Assembly (NCBI GenBank): GCA_036264355.1
Contig: DATARD010000062.1
Span: 8,072-72,071 of the forward strand
Source: UBA5704 sp036264355
Lineage (GTDB): Bacteria; Acidobacteriota; Thermoanaerobaculia; Multivoradales; UBA5704
Direction: 5' to 3'
Length of the DNA: 64,000 bases
Part shown: positions 19,401 to 29,817 of the stretch, one piece after another
How positions within the stretch are numbered: the stretch's first letter is position 1
Layout of the letters: each line of letters begins with the position of its first letter
Notes under the pieces: generated by a model
Seen by the model: the letters and a program-made list of their open reading frames with translations, nothing else
Told to the model about the DNA's origin: nothing
Databases searched by the model: none
Program-made: the position numbers and the translations under genes

Positions 19401-20208
19401 CCTGGGCCGGCCGGAGCTGACCGCCGAGCGTTTCGTCCCGTCACCGTTTCCGCCGGCGGGTGAAGGCGGCGGGGAGCGCCTCTACCGGACCGGCGACCTC
19501 GCGCGCTGGCTGCCCGATGGCGGCGTCGACCTGCTGGGACGGATCGACCGCCAGGTGAAGATCCGCGGCTTCCGCGTCGAGCCGGCGGAGGTGGAGGCAG
19601 CTCTGGAGAGGCACCCCGGAATCGCCGCCGCCGTGGTGCAGCCGCGCGGTGAGGGGGGAGACAGGCGGCTGGTCGCCTGGATCGTGCCGGCGGGTGATCT
19701 CCCGGCGGACGCCGACCTGCTGGTCTGGTGCCGCGAGCGGTTGCCGCCGTTTCTGGTGCCCGCCGCCTTCGTGCGGCTCGCGGCGCTTCCCCTGGATCCG
19801 AACGGGAAGGTGGACCGCGGTGCCTTGCCGGAGCCCGAGCGCTCGCGCCGCGCGGAGGACTTCGTCGCGCCCCGCACCCCCGTGGAATCCAAGGTGGCCG
19901 CGGTCTGGACGGAGGTCCTCGGGCTCGACCGGATCGGTGCCGAGGACGACTTCTTCCTCCTCGGCGGCCATTCGCTGCTCGCGACGCAGATCGTCTCCCG
20001 GCTGTCGCGCGATTTCGGCGTGGAGATCGGACTGCGCGCTTTCTTCGCGGAGCCGACCGTGGCGGGGGTTGCGACGGCGGTCACCCGCGAGCAGATCCGG
20101 CAGGGGAATCCGGAGCGCATGGCGCGCCTCCTGGCGCGGGTGCGGGATCTGTCGCCGGAAGAGCTGGCGGAGCTGTTGCGGGAGGAGCGGAGTGAGCCCG
20201 GTCGATGA
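10435..20208 (+). CDS. Non-ribosomal peptide synthetase, modules 1-3 (C-A-T x3)
   Basis: A 3257-aa megasynthase. Landmarks (residues from ATG 10435): C1 with HHLIADF at H135; A1 with YTSGSTG at 656; carrier Ser1045 in GGHSLL; C2 HHIAADG at 1239; A2 YTSGSTG at 1710; carrier Ser2109; C3 HHIVADG at 2301; A3 FTSGSTG at 2787; carrier Ser3180; a charged C-terminal tail. A-domain codes aligned by eye to the GrsA pocket: A1 DLFNCALTYK (one residue from an Ala code of microcystin synthetase, so Ala tentative), A2 DAKNLGLANK (unassigned), A3 DAFFLGATFK (Ile/Val-like). No epimerase, methyltransferase or terminal domain, so chain transfer must go to the next protein. Begins with a C domain, implying an acyl starter or an upstream donor. 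The start gives 8 nt to the permease gene; an upstream in-frame ATG at 10321 lies inside that gene and is rejected. Confidence 0.95.
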   Translation: MSLDDRGRLSPGERALWLLQRLAPASAAYNLAGAVRIAALDPAALRRALRKLTGRHAALRTTYPADPLTGEPFRRVHPASSAPEPEIREETGADWPRRMETEAARPFDPAAGPLLRVWIGRDRIGGDGAVLFVLHHLIADFRSLALVLRDLGDLYREEIREETAGPPGGLPPVEISSYAEWVEEQERFLASPRGERLRAFWRQRLAGPPPVLALPVDRPRPPGPASGAGASCALALDRQATARLRELARARGSTFFAVLLAGFQALLYRVSGRRDGRDGDCEGDGDLWIGVPTAGRTAARWAGTLGYFVNPVILRGRPAAETPFTHLVDQAREEAHAALAHRDWPFPLLAAELPRLSFQAMLTFHRTRHPVEEALALLALGEGGGRFRLGGLDLETLPLRRQAAQTELALAAAVVDGALRAALEVDADLFDATTAARLLGHLGALLTGAAARPETPAGALPLLTAAERQEVLFEWNGAEWNGAGAGEADEEEASLAALFAAQAERTPEAVALVCGDTVTTYCELAARAGTLARRLRALGVGPEVRVALCVRRSPRLLAGLLGILAAGGVYVPLDPGHPRERLDFLLADCGAAVVVTEGPHPLTPSPTHSRLPGEGETGGVDSIVTPVVLLEDLEDAEGAPLELAAVGPEHLAYVLYTSGSTGRPKGVEIEHGSALAMLRWARRVFGPAERAAVLASTSVGFDLSVFELFLPLSTGGTVVLVEDALQLGDGGAAGVTLVNTVPSAMAELVRLGALPASVRTVCLAGERLPAHLAAAVHAALPGVRLLNLYGPTEATTYATWAAVRAGDGGGEPSIGRPVDGTRVWLLDDGLVPVPPGVAGELCLAGAGLARGYAMRPDLTAERFGPDPDPQAVFGARLYRTGDLARWRMDGRLELIGRRDEQVKLRGFRIEPGEVEAALLACSGVRAAAVVLRHSAENRRLVAYVAGEPQGIAAPALREHLAARLPAPFVPSAFVILPRLPLTPHGKVDRRALAALPLPAEAEAEGFVPPRDAVEEGLAAIWAEVLEQDPAALGTGDDFFALGGHSLLATRVLARVREVFGVALPLRDLFAAPTLAGLAERVRAAAPGVSEAVLRRDPALDGSPAPLSFAQERFWLADRLQPGSPAYNLAGAARLRGPLRPDTLRRAFGKIVLRHAVLRTRYPEGSPEGDGEPVAVAEPPRTADLPLIDLAALPESAMERETDRLAVELARRPFDLERGPVLRAALVRRAHEHDLLLAIHHIAADGASIDLFFRELAVLSGRPGSLRELPEPPVQYADFARWQRGRLTPEALAPLAAWWQAELAGAPAALHLTTDRPRALGAAGMGAGPGGVRRRRIDLPAGFGALRRRAGATPFMALAATFLTLLGRLSGQADVLVATPVSERGRRELEPLLGCLVNTMVLRGRMADDPSAADFLARVRAACLDGWAHQDLPFERLAGRPADRPEVRALFELHPRRAAGMSLGAATLALREVETGAAKADLALTVEDEGAALGATLRFRSDLFDGTTAERLLLSLEILLASATADPGARLGDLPLLTAAERHQVVVEWGEGPPAAPTGSPLLSRIAGLAAAAPDAPAVLFGRRVVRTRGELAQRAGALAAKLAGLGAGPGTVVGLCLNRSPELVESVLAVLATGAAYLPLDPAYPRAYLAHVLDDSAVPLVLTRAALRSALPETRGRVFILPVLEDGAAVRDGTPPEPSNLSETPAYLLYTSGSTGRPKGIPILHRSLSAYLSWVLAEPLAGIDGLPFVTSLGFDASLKQLFAPLLAGFPVRLVDDETARRPEKLLAELRGPGRLALNCIPSLWREVLDALEAAAATANAQPLGLVRLLLGGEGFDRGLLERTVRLLPGIEVWNLYGPTEATANAAAARLVATAGSIPIGRPLPGVRLAITDPHLRPLPAGAAGELLLGGTGVAPGYWRRPDLTAARFVPDPFSGLPGERLYRTGDRARFQAGSGDVELLGRIDQQVKVRGLRVEPAEIEAVLRGHPGVAECAVGTDAAENRLIAWVVLRETRDAISPAALRRHLESRLPAAMVPAVFTFLDALPRAPAGKVDRAALLVPEVPDIPEAAAGFRRSQTPAEEVLAGLWAETLGVAEVAAGDDFFALGGHSLLAARLLSRVRNAFGVDLPLSALFAAPTVAGLAAALAAARREGAAEPPPPPITEVDRDTRMFLSFAQERLWFLAQWMPDSPAYNIPAAVVLDGALDLPALAAALGEIVRRHEVLRTTFSAIAGLPVQILGAAAGVPLPLVDLTALGMAGEPAAALLGAEEARRPFDLHRGPLLRACLLRLAASRHVVLLSLHHIVADGWSMGVLIGELAALYRSSQEGRPSPLPPPRLQYADFSAWQRERAAGAGAAGDIAWWRSFLAGAPAGIDLPSDRPRPGWSIHRGALSPFQIDPPRTGRLRSLARQGGATLFMILLTAFQALLARLSGATDLVVGTAVDQRTPEVEGLIGLFVNLLALRGDLSGDPPFAELLARTRRATLDAHDHRDLPFERLVAAVEPVRHPGRNPLFQVAFSLQSAPLPEAALPGLTLAVSELDTGTARFDLTLLLREAAGGVAGSLEHSTDLFDAATIDRVLRSLANLLAGVAAGEGVMGLPLSHLPLLAAEERRQILEDWTHSADRRPREGCLGELFVLQAVRAPQAVALVACEEEMTYGELVRRAWAVARRLRALGAGPDVPVALCLERSPELVVGMLGIVLAGAAYVPLDLAYPVERLAWMLEDSGARIVVTRGVGVTSLSAALGRLLEAGGLRIVDLDQTAEAAEDLPGPVEIAPISPDNLAYVVFTSGSTGRPKGVAATHRGVTRLVVDPGYVDLGPAETLLQLAPVSFDASTFEIWGALLNGGRLALPPPGPVALRELGELLRRHEVTTLFLTTGLFHQMIDEEPAGLAGLGQLLFGGDVASTPRVRRALDLLPGVRLIHAYGPTEATTFATCATVSRDDATRARLSIGRPVPRTSAQILDAGLEPVPPGIPGELWLGGDGLARGYLGRPELTAERFVPSPFPPAGEGGGERLYRTGDLARWLPDGGVDLLGRIDRQVKIRGFRVEPAEVEAALERHPGIAAAVVQPRGEGGDRRLVAWIVPAGDLPADADLLVWCRERLPPFLVPAAFVRLAALPLDPNGKVDRGALPEPERSRRAEDFVAPRTPVESKVAAVWTEVLGLDRIGAEDDFFLLGGHSLLATQIVSRLSRDFGVEIGLRAFFAEPTVAGVATAVTREQIRQGNPERMARLLARVRDLSPEELAELLREERSEPGR
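12229..12283. repeat. REP-like palindromic element translated inside NRPS adenylation domain 1
   Basis: An 11-bp perfect inverted repeat, CCCCCTCTCCC (12242-12252) and GGGAGAGGGGG (12270-12280), preceded by CCTCACCCCCTG. The same element type occurs intergenically at 30788-30842. Here it is read in frame as a Pro-rich loop (residues 599-616, starting PHPLTPSP) between the A2 and A3 core motifs of the first A domain, a surface-variable region. Confidence 0.75.
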
Positions 20209-23200
20209 CACGCTGGCGGCGCTCGCCGCCCTGAGCCTGGAGCAGCGTGCCGTCCTCGAACGGCTGCTCGGCCGCGAGCGGGCTATGTCTGAAGCGGGTG
20301 AGGCTGGCCGGGCGGACGCCGATTTGGCGCCGATCACGCCACGCGGCGATCCGTCGGTCTTCCCCCTCTCCTTCGCCCAGCAGCGCCTCTGGTTTCTCGA
20401 TCAGCTCTCCCCCGGCGACGCGGCCTACAACATCCACGGTGCGGTCCGTCTCCGCGGTCCGCTCGCCATCGCCGCGCTGGCGCGGAGCCTCCGCGCCGTC
20501 ACCGCCCGCCACGAGGTCCTGCGCTGCCGGTTCGCCGCGGTCGAGGGCCGGCCGGAGCAGACGGTGTCACCGCCGGGCGGTCCGGCACTGCCGGTGGTCG
20601 ACCTGAGCTGTCTGCCGGCGGAGCAGCGCGCGGCGGAGGTCCTGCGCCTCGCGCTGGACGAAGCGCGGCGGCCGTTCGACCTCGCGCAGGGGCCGCTGTT
20701 GCGCACCGCGCTGCTCCGCGTGGACGCCGCCGAGTCCGTCCTCCTGGTGACCCTGCATCACATCGTCTCCGACGGCTGGTCGGTGGGCGTCTTCCTGCGC
20801 GAGATGGCGGCGCTCTATGGCGGGTCGCCGCCGCTCGCCGCTCTGCCTTCCCTGCCTCTCCAGTACGCCGATTTCGCGGCTTGGCAGCGACGGTGGCTGG
20901 CGGGCGACCGCCTGGAGCGGGAGGTCGAGCACTGGCGATCCCGGCTCGCCGGCGTGCCCGAGCTGCGCCTGCCCGTCGAGCGGGCGAGTGGCCATGGAGG
21001 CGGAAGCGTGCCCATCGCCATTCCTCTCCGCCTCGCCGAGCGCCTCAAGGAGGTGGGCCGCGGCTGTGGCGCCTCGCTGTTCATGACCCTGCTGGCGGCC
21101 TTCGAGGTCCTCCTCCTGCGCTGGAGTGGCCAGAGCGACTTCGCCGTCGGAACGCCGATCGCCAACCGCAACCGGCCCGAGATCGAAGGGCTGATCGGTT
21201 TCTTCGTCAACACCCTGGTGCTGCGCGCCGAGCTGGCGGGTGATCCCACTTTCCTCGGCCTCCTGGAGCGCGTCCGCGAGGTCTGCCTCGATGCCTACGT
21301 CCACCAGGACCTGCCGTTCGAGAAGCTGGTCGAAGAGCTGCAACCGGAGCGCCGTCTCGGGCACAACCCGCTGTTTTCTGTCCTCATCACGCTGCAGAAC
21401 ACGCCGCCAGTGGTTTTGAGATTGCCTGGTCTGAGCCTCGAAGCCTTGCCGGTGCGCAACGGCACGGCCCGGTTCGACCTCACGCTCGACCTCGCCGAGG
21501 GAGAGCAGGGGATCGCCGGCGCCCTGGAGCACGGCCCGGCCGGTCTCTCTCCCTGCGCGGCGCGGCGCATGGCGGGCCACTTCCTGGCCCTCCTCGAAGG
21601 CGTGGCGGCGAGCCCCGGGCGACCGCTCTGCGAGCTGCCGCTGCTCAGCGCGGCGGAGCGCCAGCAGATCCTGATCGAATGGGCGGGAGCGGAGCAGGCC
21701 GTCCCGGAAGCCGGCTTCGGCGAGCTGTTCGCGGCCCAGGCCGCGCGGTCGCCGGGCGAGGTGGCGGTGGTGTGCGACGGGAGGACGATGACCTACGGCG
21801 AGCTCGCGCGCCGGGCCAACCAGCTCGCCTGGTTTCTGCGGCGCCTTGGAATCGGCCCCGAGGCGGCGGTGGCCATCTCGCTCGAACGTTCGCTGGAGAT
21901 GGTGGTCGGGCTCCTCGGCATCCTCACGTCGGGCGCCGCCTATCTGCCCATCGATCCGCGCAATCCGCGGGAGCGCCAGGCGTTCATGCTGGAGGACTGC
22001 GGCGCGGCCGTGCTGTTGACCCAGGAGCGCTGGGCCGCCGCCTTCCGCCGTCCGGGCCTGCGCGTCCTCTGCCTCGACAGCGACCGGGAGATCGTCGCCA
22101 ACGAGCCGGAGTGGGCACCCCCCCGGCTCGGGGGCCCCGGCAACGCGCTCGCCTTCCTCTACACCTCCGGCTCGACCGGCATCCCCAAGGCGACAGTGGT
22201 GGAGGAGCGCGGCTTCCTCAATCTCTGCCACTGGTTTCGCGACGTCTGCGGTCTCTCCGCCTCCACCCGTGCTCTGCTCGGCTTCGCCTTCGGCTTCGAC
22301 GCCGCGTTCAAGAACGTCGTGGTGCCGCTCCTGGCCGGTGGGCGTCTGGTGCTGGCCAACCCCGGACCGTTCGACGCGGTGGAGGTCTGGGCGGCGATCC
22401 GCGACGAAGGAGTCACCTTCCTCAATACGACACCGAGCCAGATGCTGCCGGTCCTCGCCTTGGCCGAAGGGGACGGCTTCGCCAGCCTCGCCAGTCTGGA
22501 GGGGCTGATCCTCGGCGGCGAGGCGGCGGCCTGGAGCGCACTGCGGCCGTGGCTCGCGAGCGGCCGGTGCCACAGCACGCTGACCAACATGTATGGTCCG
22601 TCCGAGTGCTCGGACACCATCACCTCCTACCGCGCGGCGCCGGAAGAGATCGTCGCCGAGGAGGCCGCCCGGCTGCCGGTCGGCCGGGCGGCGGTCAACG
22701 TGCGGCTGGCGGTGATGGGCGCCGGCTTCCAGCCGTCGCCCGTGGGTGTGGCCGGTGAGCTGTGCGCCGCCGGAATCTGTCTGGCGCGCGGCTACTTCGC
22801 CCGGCCGGAGCTGACGGCGGAGAGGTTTGTTCCGGCGCCCGGGGGAGAGCGGATGTATCGCACCGGCGATCTGGCCCGCTGGCTGCCGGACGGCAATCTG
22901 GAGCTGCTCGGGCGCCTGGATGATCAGGTCAAGATCCGCGGCACCCGCGTCGAGCCGGCGGAGGTGGAGGCCGCGTTGCGGGAGCATCCGGCAGTTCACA
23001 ACGCGGTGGTGCTAGCGCGTCCGGGGCGGCGAGCTTCCGATTTCGCGGGGGTGAATGTCCGCCTGGTCGCCTGGATCGTGCGCGCCGAAGGAGCCGCCGG
23101 CCCTGCTGAGGGCGAGCTGCGCCATTTCCTGCGCAGCCGGCTGCCCGAGGTCATGGTCCCCTCGGCCTTCGTCACCCTGGCGGCGCTGCCGCTGAACGCA

Positions 23201-26200
23201 CGCGGCAAGCTGGACCGGGCGGCCCTCCCCGAGCCCGAGCCGGGAGGGGTGGATGCGGAGTCCGTCTCCTCGCCCGGCGATCCCGCCGAGGAGCTGATGG
23301 CGGTGCTCTTCGCCGAGATCCTCGGCCGCGAACGAGTGGGCTTCCACGACAGCTTTTTCGAGCTCGGCGGCCACTCCCTCCTCGCCACCCGCCTCGTCTC
23401 CCGCGTGCGCACGGTGTTCGGCGTCGAGCTGCCGGTGCGGCGTCTTTTCGAGAGCCCCACGCCGGCGGGCGTCGCCGCCGCCGTGCGGGACCTGGGCAGC
23501 GCCCCGCCGCCGCCGCTGCTGCGCCCCTGGGAGGGCGGCGGTCTCGTCCCCCTCTCCCTGGCGCAGCAGCGGCTCTGGGTCCTGCATCAGCTCTCTCCGG
23601 CGCTGATCGCGTACCACATCCCCGCCGCGTTGCGGCTCCGCGGGCCTCTCGACACGGCGGCGCTGGCGCGTTCTCTCTCTGCGATCGTCGCCCGCCACGC
23701 GGCGCTGCGCACCCACTTTCCGCTCGTTCCACCCGGCGGGGAGCCGGTGCAGGCGGTGGCGCCGCCGGCGCCGGTGCCGCTGCCGCTGCCGGAAATCGAC
23801 CTCGCGGGCCTGCCGGAAGCGGTGCGCGAAGCCGCGGTCCTGGATTTCGCCTGCGAGGACGCCCGCCGTCCCTTCGATCTCGAGCGCGGGCCGCTGCTCC
23901 GCCTCTGCCTGCTGCGTCTCGGTGGCGCCGAGCACGTCCTCGTCCTCACCGTGCATCACCTGGTGAGCGACGCCTGGTCGGCGGCGATCTTCCTGCGCGA
24001 GCTGTCCGCCCTCTACGCCGCTTTCCTCGGCGACGGGCGCGCGGCGTTGCCCGCCCTGCCGGTCCAGTATTCCGACTACGCGATCTGGCAGCGCGGCTGG
24101 CTGCGCGGCGAGGTCCTGGAAGCCCAACTCGCTTACTGGAAGGCGCGGCTCGCCGGCGCTCCGCGCTTCCTCGATCTCCCCACCGACCGTCCGCGGCCGG
24201 CGGTGGAGACCCAGGCCGGAGCCTCCGTGCCGCTGCATCTCTCCGCGTCCCTGGTCGAGCGTCTGCGCCACCTCGGCCGCGAGGTGGGCGCGACTTTGTA
24301 CATGACCCTCCTCGCCGGTTTCCAGGCTCTCCTCGCCCGCTACTCCGGCGAGGATGCGGTGAGTGTGGGCACTCACGTCGCCGGGCGCAATCACGCCGAG
24401 CTGGAGGGGCTGATCGGGTTCTTCGTCAACACCCTGGTGATCCACACCCGCCATGCGGGAGCGCCGTCGGTGCGCGGTCTGATCGGCCGGGTCCGTGAGG
24501 CGGTCCTCGGTGCCTTTTCCCATCAGGACCTGCCCTTCGAGAAGCTGGTGGAGGCGGTCAATCCGGAGCGCGACGCGCGCTGGTCGCCTCTCTTCCAGGT
24601 GGTCTTCGCGCTGCAGAACGTGCCGCGGGGAGAGCTGCGGCTGCCCGGGATCGAAGCGAGCCGGCTGGACGTGGATACCAACGTCGTCCAGTTCGATCTC
24701 ATCGCCTCGCTCATCGAGGGTCCGGACAGCGGGACCGGAGCGGTGGGGGCGCCGGGGGCCGTGGGGTCGTTGCGCTACCGCACCGCCCTTTTCAACGCCT
24801 CGACGATCCGGCGTCTCGCCGCCAATTTCGAGGTCCTGCTCACCGGCATGGCCGACGACCCCGATCGCCGCGCGGCGGATCTGCCTCTGCTCAGCGAGGC
24901 CGAGCGCGCGCAGGTGCTGGGAGAATGGAGCGGCGCGGGGCTCGGAGCGGAGGAGGGGAGAGAGGAGTGGGAGACGCTCCCCTCCCTCTTCGCGGAGCAG
25001 GTGGCGCGTACCCCCGACCGTCCGGCGGTAGTGCTGGACGGCGTGGCGCTCTCCTACGGCGAGCTCCTCCGGCGGGCGGATCGGGTGGACGGGGTCTTGC
25101 GCCGCCTCGGCGTCGGACCGGAGGCGCGCGTGGCGATCTGTCTCGAACGCTCGCCGGACCTTCTGGTGGCGCTCCTGGGCGTGATGCGGTCGGGAGGCGC
25201 CTATGTGCCGCTCGATCCGGCTTTCCCGCGGGAGCGGCTCGCCGATCTCCTGGCAGACTCCGCGCCGGCGGTGGTCCTCACCGCGTCCTCTCTCGCCGGG
25301 AGGCTCCCTGCCACCGCGGCGCCGGTCCTCACAGTGGAAGAGATGCTCTCGACCGCTTCCCGGCCGGACGGCGGGTCTCTCCTCCCCGCGCCGTCGGTCC
25401 AGCAGCTCGCCTACGTCATCTACACCTCGGGCTCGACCGGCCGGCCCAAGGGGACGCTGGTCCGCCACGGCGCCCTGACCGCCTTCGCTCGCGGCCTGCG
25501 GGCGGCGGTCGCCGAGCTGCGCGATCTTTGTGATCTTCCGCTGCGCCTCAGCCTGAACGCTGCCTTTTCCTTCGACGCCTCGCTGCAACAGATCGTCCAG
25601 CTCGCTGCGGGGCACACCCTCTGGATCGTTCCCGAGGAGGCGCGGCGCGACGGCGAGTGCCTGGCCGATCTCCTGCGCAGCGCCGGCCTGGATGGCTTCG
25701 ACTGCACGCCGAGCCAGCTCGAGGTCCTCCTGGCCGCCATCGAGACCTCCGGATGCCCGCCGCGCTTCGTGCTGGTCGGGGGAGAGGCCATCCCGCCGCC
25801 TCTCTGGCAGCGCTTGGCGGCGCATCCGCACACCCGCTTCTACAACGTCTACGGCCCCACCGAGTGCACCGTCGACGCCACGACGCGCTTGATCGATCCG
25901 ATCGATCCAATCGGCGGCTGGCCGGATCTCGGCCGGCCGCTCGCCGGCTACCGCCTCCACCTGCTGGACGCGGGCGGGCTGCCGCTGCCCGCCGGCTGCC
26001 GCGGCGAGATCTGGCTCGGCGGTCCGGCGCTCGCCCGCGGCTACTGGCGCCGTCCGGAGCTCACGGCCGACCGTTTCCGCCCGGATCCGTTCGGGGACGT
26101 GCCGGGCGAGCGCCTCTATCGCACCGGCGATCTGGGGCGCTGGCTGTCCGACGGCCGGATCGAGTCGCTCGGCCGGACCGACCTGCAGATCAAGCTGCGG

Positions 26201-27535
26201 GGCTTCCGCATCGAGCCCGGGGAGATCGAAGCCGCCCTGGAGCGGCACCCGCGGGTGCGGGCGGCGGTCGTCGTCGCCCGCGAGGGGGCACCTGGAGACA
26301 AGTCGCTCGCCGGCTACGTGGTCGCCGAGCCCGCGCCCATCCCGACGGCCGGGGAGCTCCGGGTCTTCTTGCAGGAGCGGCTGCCGCCGCACATGATTCC
26401 GGCCACCTTTGTCTTCCTCGACAGGTTGCCGCTCACTCCCCATGGCAAGGTGGACCGGCGGGCCCTGCCGGCTCCGGAGCCGGACAGCGTGGACGCCGGC
26501 CGTCCGGCCCTTCCCGCGGACTCTATTGAGGCGAAGCTGGCGCAGCTCTGGGCGATGGCGCTGGGGCGCGATCAAGTCCGGGTCGACGACAGTTTCTTCG
26601 ACCTCGGCGGACACTCCCTCTCCGCCCTGGCCTTGACTGCCCGGATCCGCGAGACCTTCGGGGTCCGCCTGCCGGTGCGCCGTCTCTTCACCACGCCGAC
26701 TCCGGCGGCCATGGCCGAGCTGCTGCGCGAGATGATGGAGCGGACTGGTGGGCCGGCCGGCGATTCCGGCAGTCTGGTCGTCGCCTTGCAGCCGCAGGGG
26801 GGGCGCGCGGCGTTTTTCTGCGTCCATCCTGGCGGCGGCGACGTCACCGTCTACCGCGCGTTCGCGCTCCGCCTGGACAGCGGCCGTCCTTTCCTGGCTC
26901 TGCGCGCGCCCGGCCTCGACGAGGGGGAGGAGCCACTGCGTGATCTCGGGGCCCTGGCGGAGCGGCACCTGCGCGACGTGCGGCGCGCCCAGCCGGAAGG
27001 GCCCTGGCACCTCGGCGGGTGGTCCTCCGGAGCCGTCGTGGCGTTCGAAATGGCGCGCCGGCTGCGCGCCGCCGGTGGCGAGGTGGCGGCGCTCGTCCTC
27101 CTCGATCCGCCTGACCTCCCCTTCACCGCCGCGGACCCGGACGACGTCGAGATCCTCGCCGCGTTCGCCCGCGACCTCGGCCTCTCTCCCGCGGCTTTCC
27201 GGCTCAGCGCCGAGCAGGCCCGCGCCCTGAGCCCGGAGGAGCGCAGGACGGCCCTGCTGGCCGATGCCCAGGCCGCGGGCCTCCCGCTGGCGGACCGCGT
27301 CGACCTCGAGCGCCGGCTGCGTGTCTTCCGGGCGAGCACCGCGGCACTCCGCAGCTACCAGCCGGGCTCCTGGGACGGCCCGCTGACTCTCCTGGAAGCC
27401 GCGGCGCGCCCGGCGCCCGCCACCTTCTGGCGCGCCCTCGCCACGGCGGTCCATGTCCTTCCCGGGGACCACGCCACCATCCTCCAGCCGCCCTTCGTGG
27501 ATGAGTTGGCGCAGCGGGTGCGCGAGGCGTTGTAG
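20192..27535 (+). CDS. Non-ribosomal peptide synthetase, modules 4-5 plus thioesterase
   Basis: A 2447-aa synthetase from GTG 20192 (GGAGGAG upstream), overlapping the previous gene by 17 bp and so translationally coupled. A short N-terminal helical segment (docking-like) precedes C4 (HHIVSDG at H189), A4 (YTSGSTG at 657), carrier Ser1062, C5 (HHLVSDA at H1255, Ala replacing the usual Gly), A5 (YTSGSTG at 1744), carrier Ser2142, and a type I thioesterase with Ser2278 in GWSSG and probable His in LPGDHATIL. Codes by eye: A4 DAKNIGMDTK (unassigned), A5 DAQDLGVVDK, the canonical glutamine code. The thioesterase would release a pentapeptide, linear or cyclised. There is no MbtH, phosphopantetheinyl transferase or tailoring gene nearby. 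Longer in-frame starts upstream lie inside NRPS1. Confidence 0.95.
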   Translation: MSPVDDTLAALAALSLEQRAVLERLLGRERAMSEAGEAGRADADLAPITPRGDPSVFPLSFAQQRLWFLDQLSPGDAAYNIHGAVRLRGPLAIAALARSLRAVTARHEVLRCRFAAVEGRPEQTVSPPGGPALPVVDLSCLPAEQRAAEVLRLALDEARRPFDLAQGPLLRTALLRVDAAESVLLVTLHHIVSDGWSVGVFLREMAALYGGSPPLAALPSLPLQYADFAAWQRRWLAGDRLEREVEHWRSRLAGVPELRLPVERASGHGGGSVPIAIPLRLAERLKEVGRGCGASLFMTLLAAFEVLLLRWSGQSDFAVGTPIANRNRPEIEGLIGFFVNTLVLRAELAGDPTFLGLLERVREVCLDAYVHQDLPFEKLVEELQPERRLGHNPLFSVLITLQNTPPVVLRLPGLSLEALPVRNGTARFDLTLDLAEGEQGIAGALEHGPAGLSPCAARRMAGHFLALLEGVAASPGRPLCELPLLSAAERQQILIEWAGAEQAVPEAGFGELFAAQAARSPGEVAVVCDGRTMTYGELARRANQLAWFLRRLGIGPEAAVAISLERSLEMVVGLLGILTSGAAYLPIDPRNPRERQAFMLEDCGAAVLLTQERWAAAFRRPGLRVLCLDSDREIVANEPEWAPPRLGGPGNALAFLYTSGSTGIPKATVVEERGFLNLCHWFRDVCGLSASTRALLGFAFGFDAAFKNVVVPLLAGGRLVLANPGPFDAVEVWAAIRDEGVTFLNTTPSQMLPVLALAEGDGFASLASLEGLILGGEAAAWSALRPWLASGRCHSTLTNMYGPSECSDTITSYRAAPEEIVAEEAARLPVGRAAVNVRLAVMGAGFQPSPVGVAGELCAAGICLARGYFARPELTAERFVPAPGGERMYRTGDLARWLPDGNLELLGRLDDQVKIRGTRVEPAEVEAALREHPAVHNAVVLARPGRRASDFAGVNVRLVAWIVRAEGAAGPAEGELRHFLRSRLPEVMVPSAFVTLAALPLNARGKLDRAALPEPEPGGVDAESVSSPGDPAEELMAVLFAEILGRERVGFHDSFFELGGHSLLATRLVSRVRTVFGVELPVRRLFESPTPAGVAAAVRDLGSAPPPPLLRPWEGGGLVPLSLAQQRLWVLHQLSPALIAYHIPAALRLRGPLDTAALARSLSAIVARHAALRTHFPLVPPGGEPVQAVAPPAPVPLPLPEIDLAGLPEAVREAAVLDFACEDARRPFDLERGPLLRLCLLRLGGAEHVLVLTVHHLVSDAWSAAIFLRELSALYAAFLGDGRAALPALPVQYSDYAIWQRGWLRGEVLEAQLAYWKARLAGAPRFLDLPTDRPRPAVETQAGASVPLHLSASLVERLRHLGREVGATLYMTLLAGFQALLARYSGEDAVSVGTHVAGRNHAELEGLIGFFVNTLVIHTRHAGAPSVRGLIGRVREAVLGAFSHQDLPFEKLVEAVNPERDARWSPLFQVVFALQNVPRGELRLPGIEASRLDVDTNVVQFDLIASLIEGPDSGTGAVGAPGAVGSLRYRTALFNASTIRRLAANFEVLLTGMADDPDRRAADLPLLSEAERAQVLGEWSGAGLGAEEGREEWETLPSLFAEQVARTPDRPAVVLDGVALSYGELLRRADRVDGVLRRLGVGPEARVAICLERSPDLLVALLGVMRSGGAYVPLDPAFPRERLADLLADSAPAVVLTASSLAGRLPATAAPVLTVEEMLSTASRPDGGSLLPAPSVQQLAYVIYTSGSTGRPKGTLVRHGALTAFARGLRAAVAELRDLCDLPLRLSLNAAFSFDASLQQIVQLAAGHTLWIVPEEARRDGECLADLLRSAGLDGFDCTPSQLEVLLAAIETSGCPPRFVLVGGEAIPPPLWQRLAAHPHTRFYNVYGPTECTVDATTRLIDPIDPIGGWPDLGRPLAGYRLHLLDAGGLPLPAGCRGEIWLGGPALARGYWRRPELTADRFRPDPFGDVPGERLYRTGDLGRWLSDGRIESLGRTDLQIKLRGFRIEPGEIEAALERHPRVRAAVVVAREGAPGDKSLAGYVVAEPAPIPTAGELRVFLQERLPPHMIPATFVFLDRLPLTPHGKVDRRALPAPEPDSVDAGRPALPADSIEAKLAQLWAMALGRDQVRVDDSFFDLGGHSLSALALTARIRETFGVRLPVRRLFTTPTPAAMAELLREMMERTGGPAGDSGSLVVALQPQGGRAAFFCVHPGGGDVTVYRAFALRLDSGRPFLALRAPGLDEGEEPLRDLGALAERHLRDVRRAQPEGPWHLGGWSSGAVVAFEMARRLRAAGGEVAALVLLDPPDLPFTAADPDDVEILAAFARDLGLSPAAFRLSAEQARALSPEERRTALLADAQAAGLPLADRVDLERRLRVFRASTAALRSYQPGSWDGPLTLLEAAARPAPATFWRALATAVHVLPGDHATILQPPFVDELAQRVREAL

Positions 27536-27543
27536 GGTGCACC

Positions 27544-27547
<4 letters not shown>
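27532..27547. terminator. 16-bp perfect palindrome spanning two convergent stop codons
   Basis: GTAGGGTGCACCCTAC contains the TAG of the NRPS gene and, on the other strand, the TAG of clpA. Only 8 nt separate the two genes, so it is the only candidate for a bidirectional terminator; there is no T-run. Confidence 0.4.
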
Positions 27548-29813
<2,266 letters not shown>

Positions 29814-29817
<4 letters not shown>

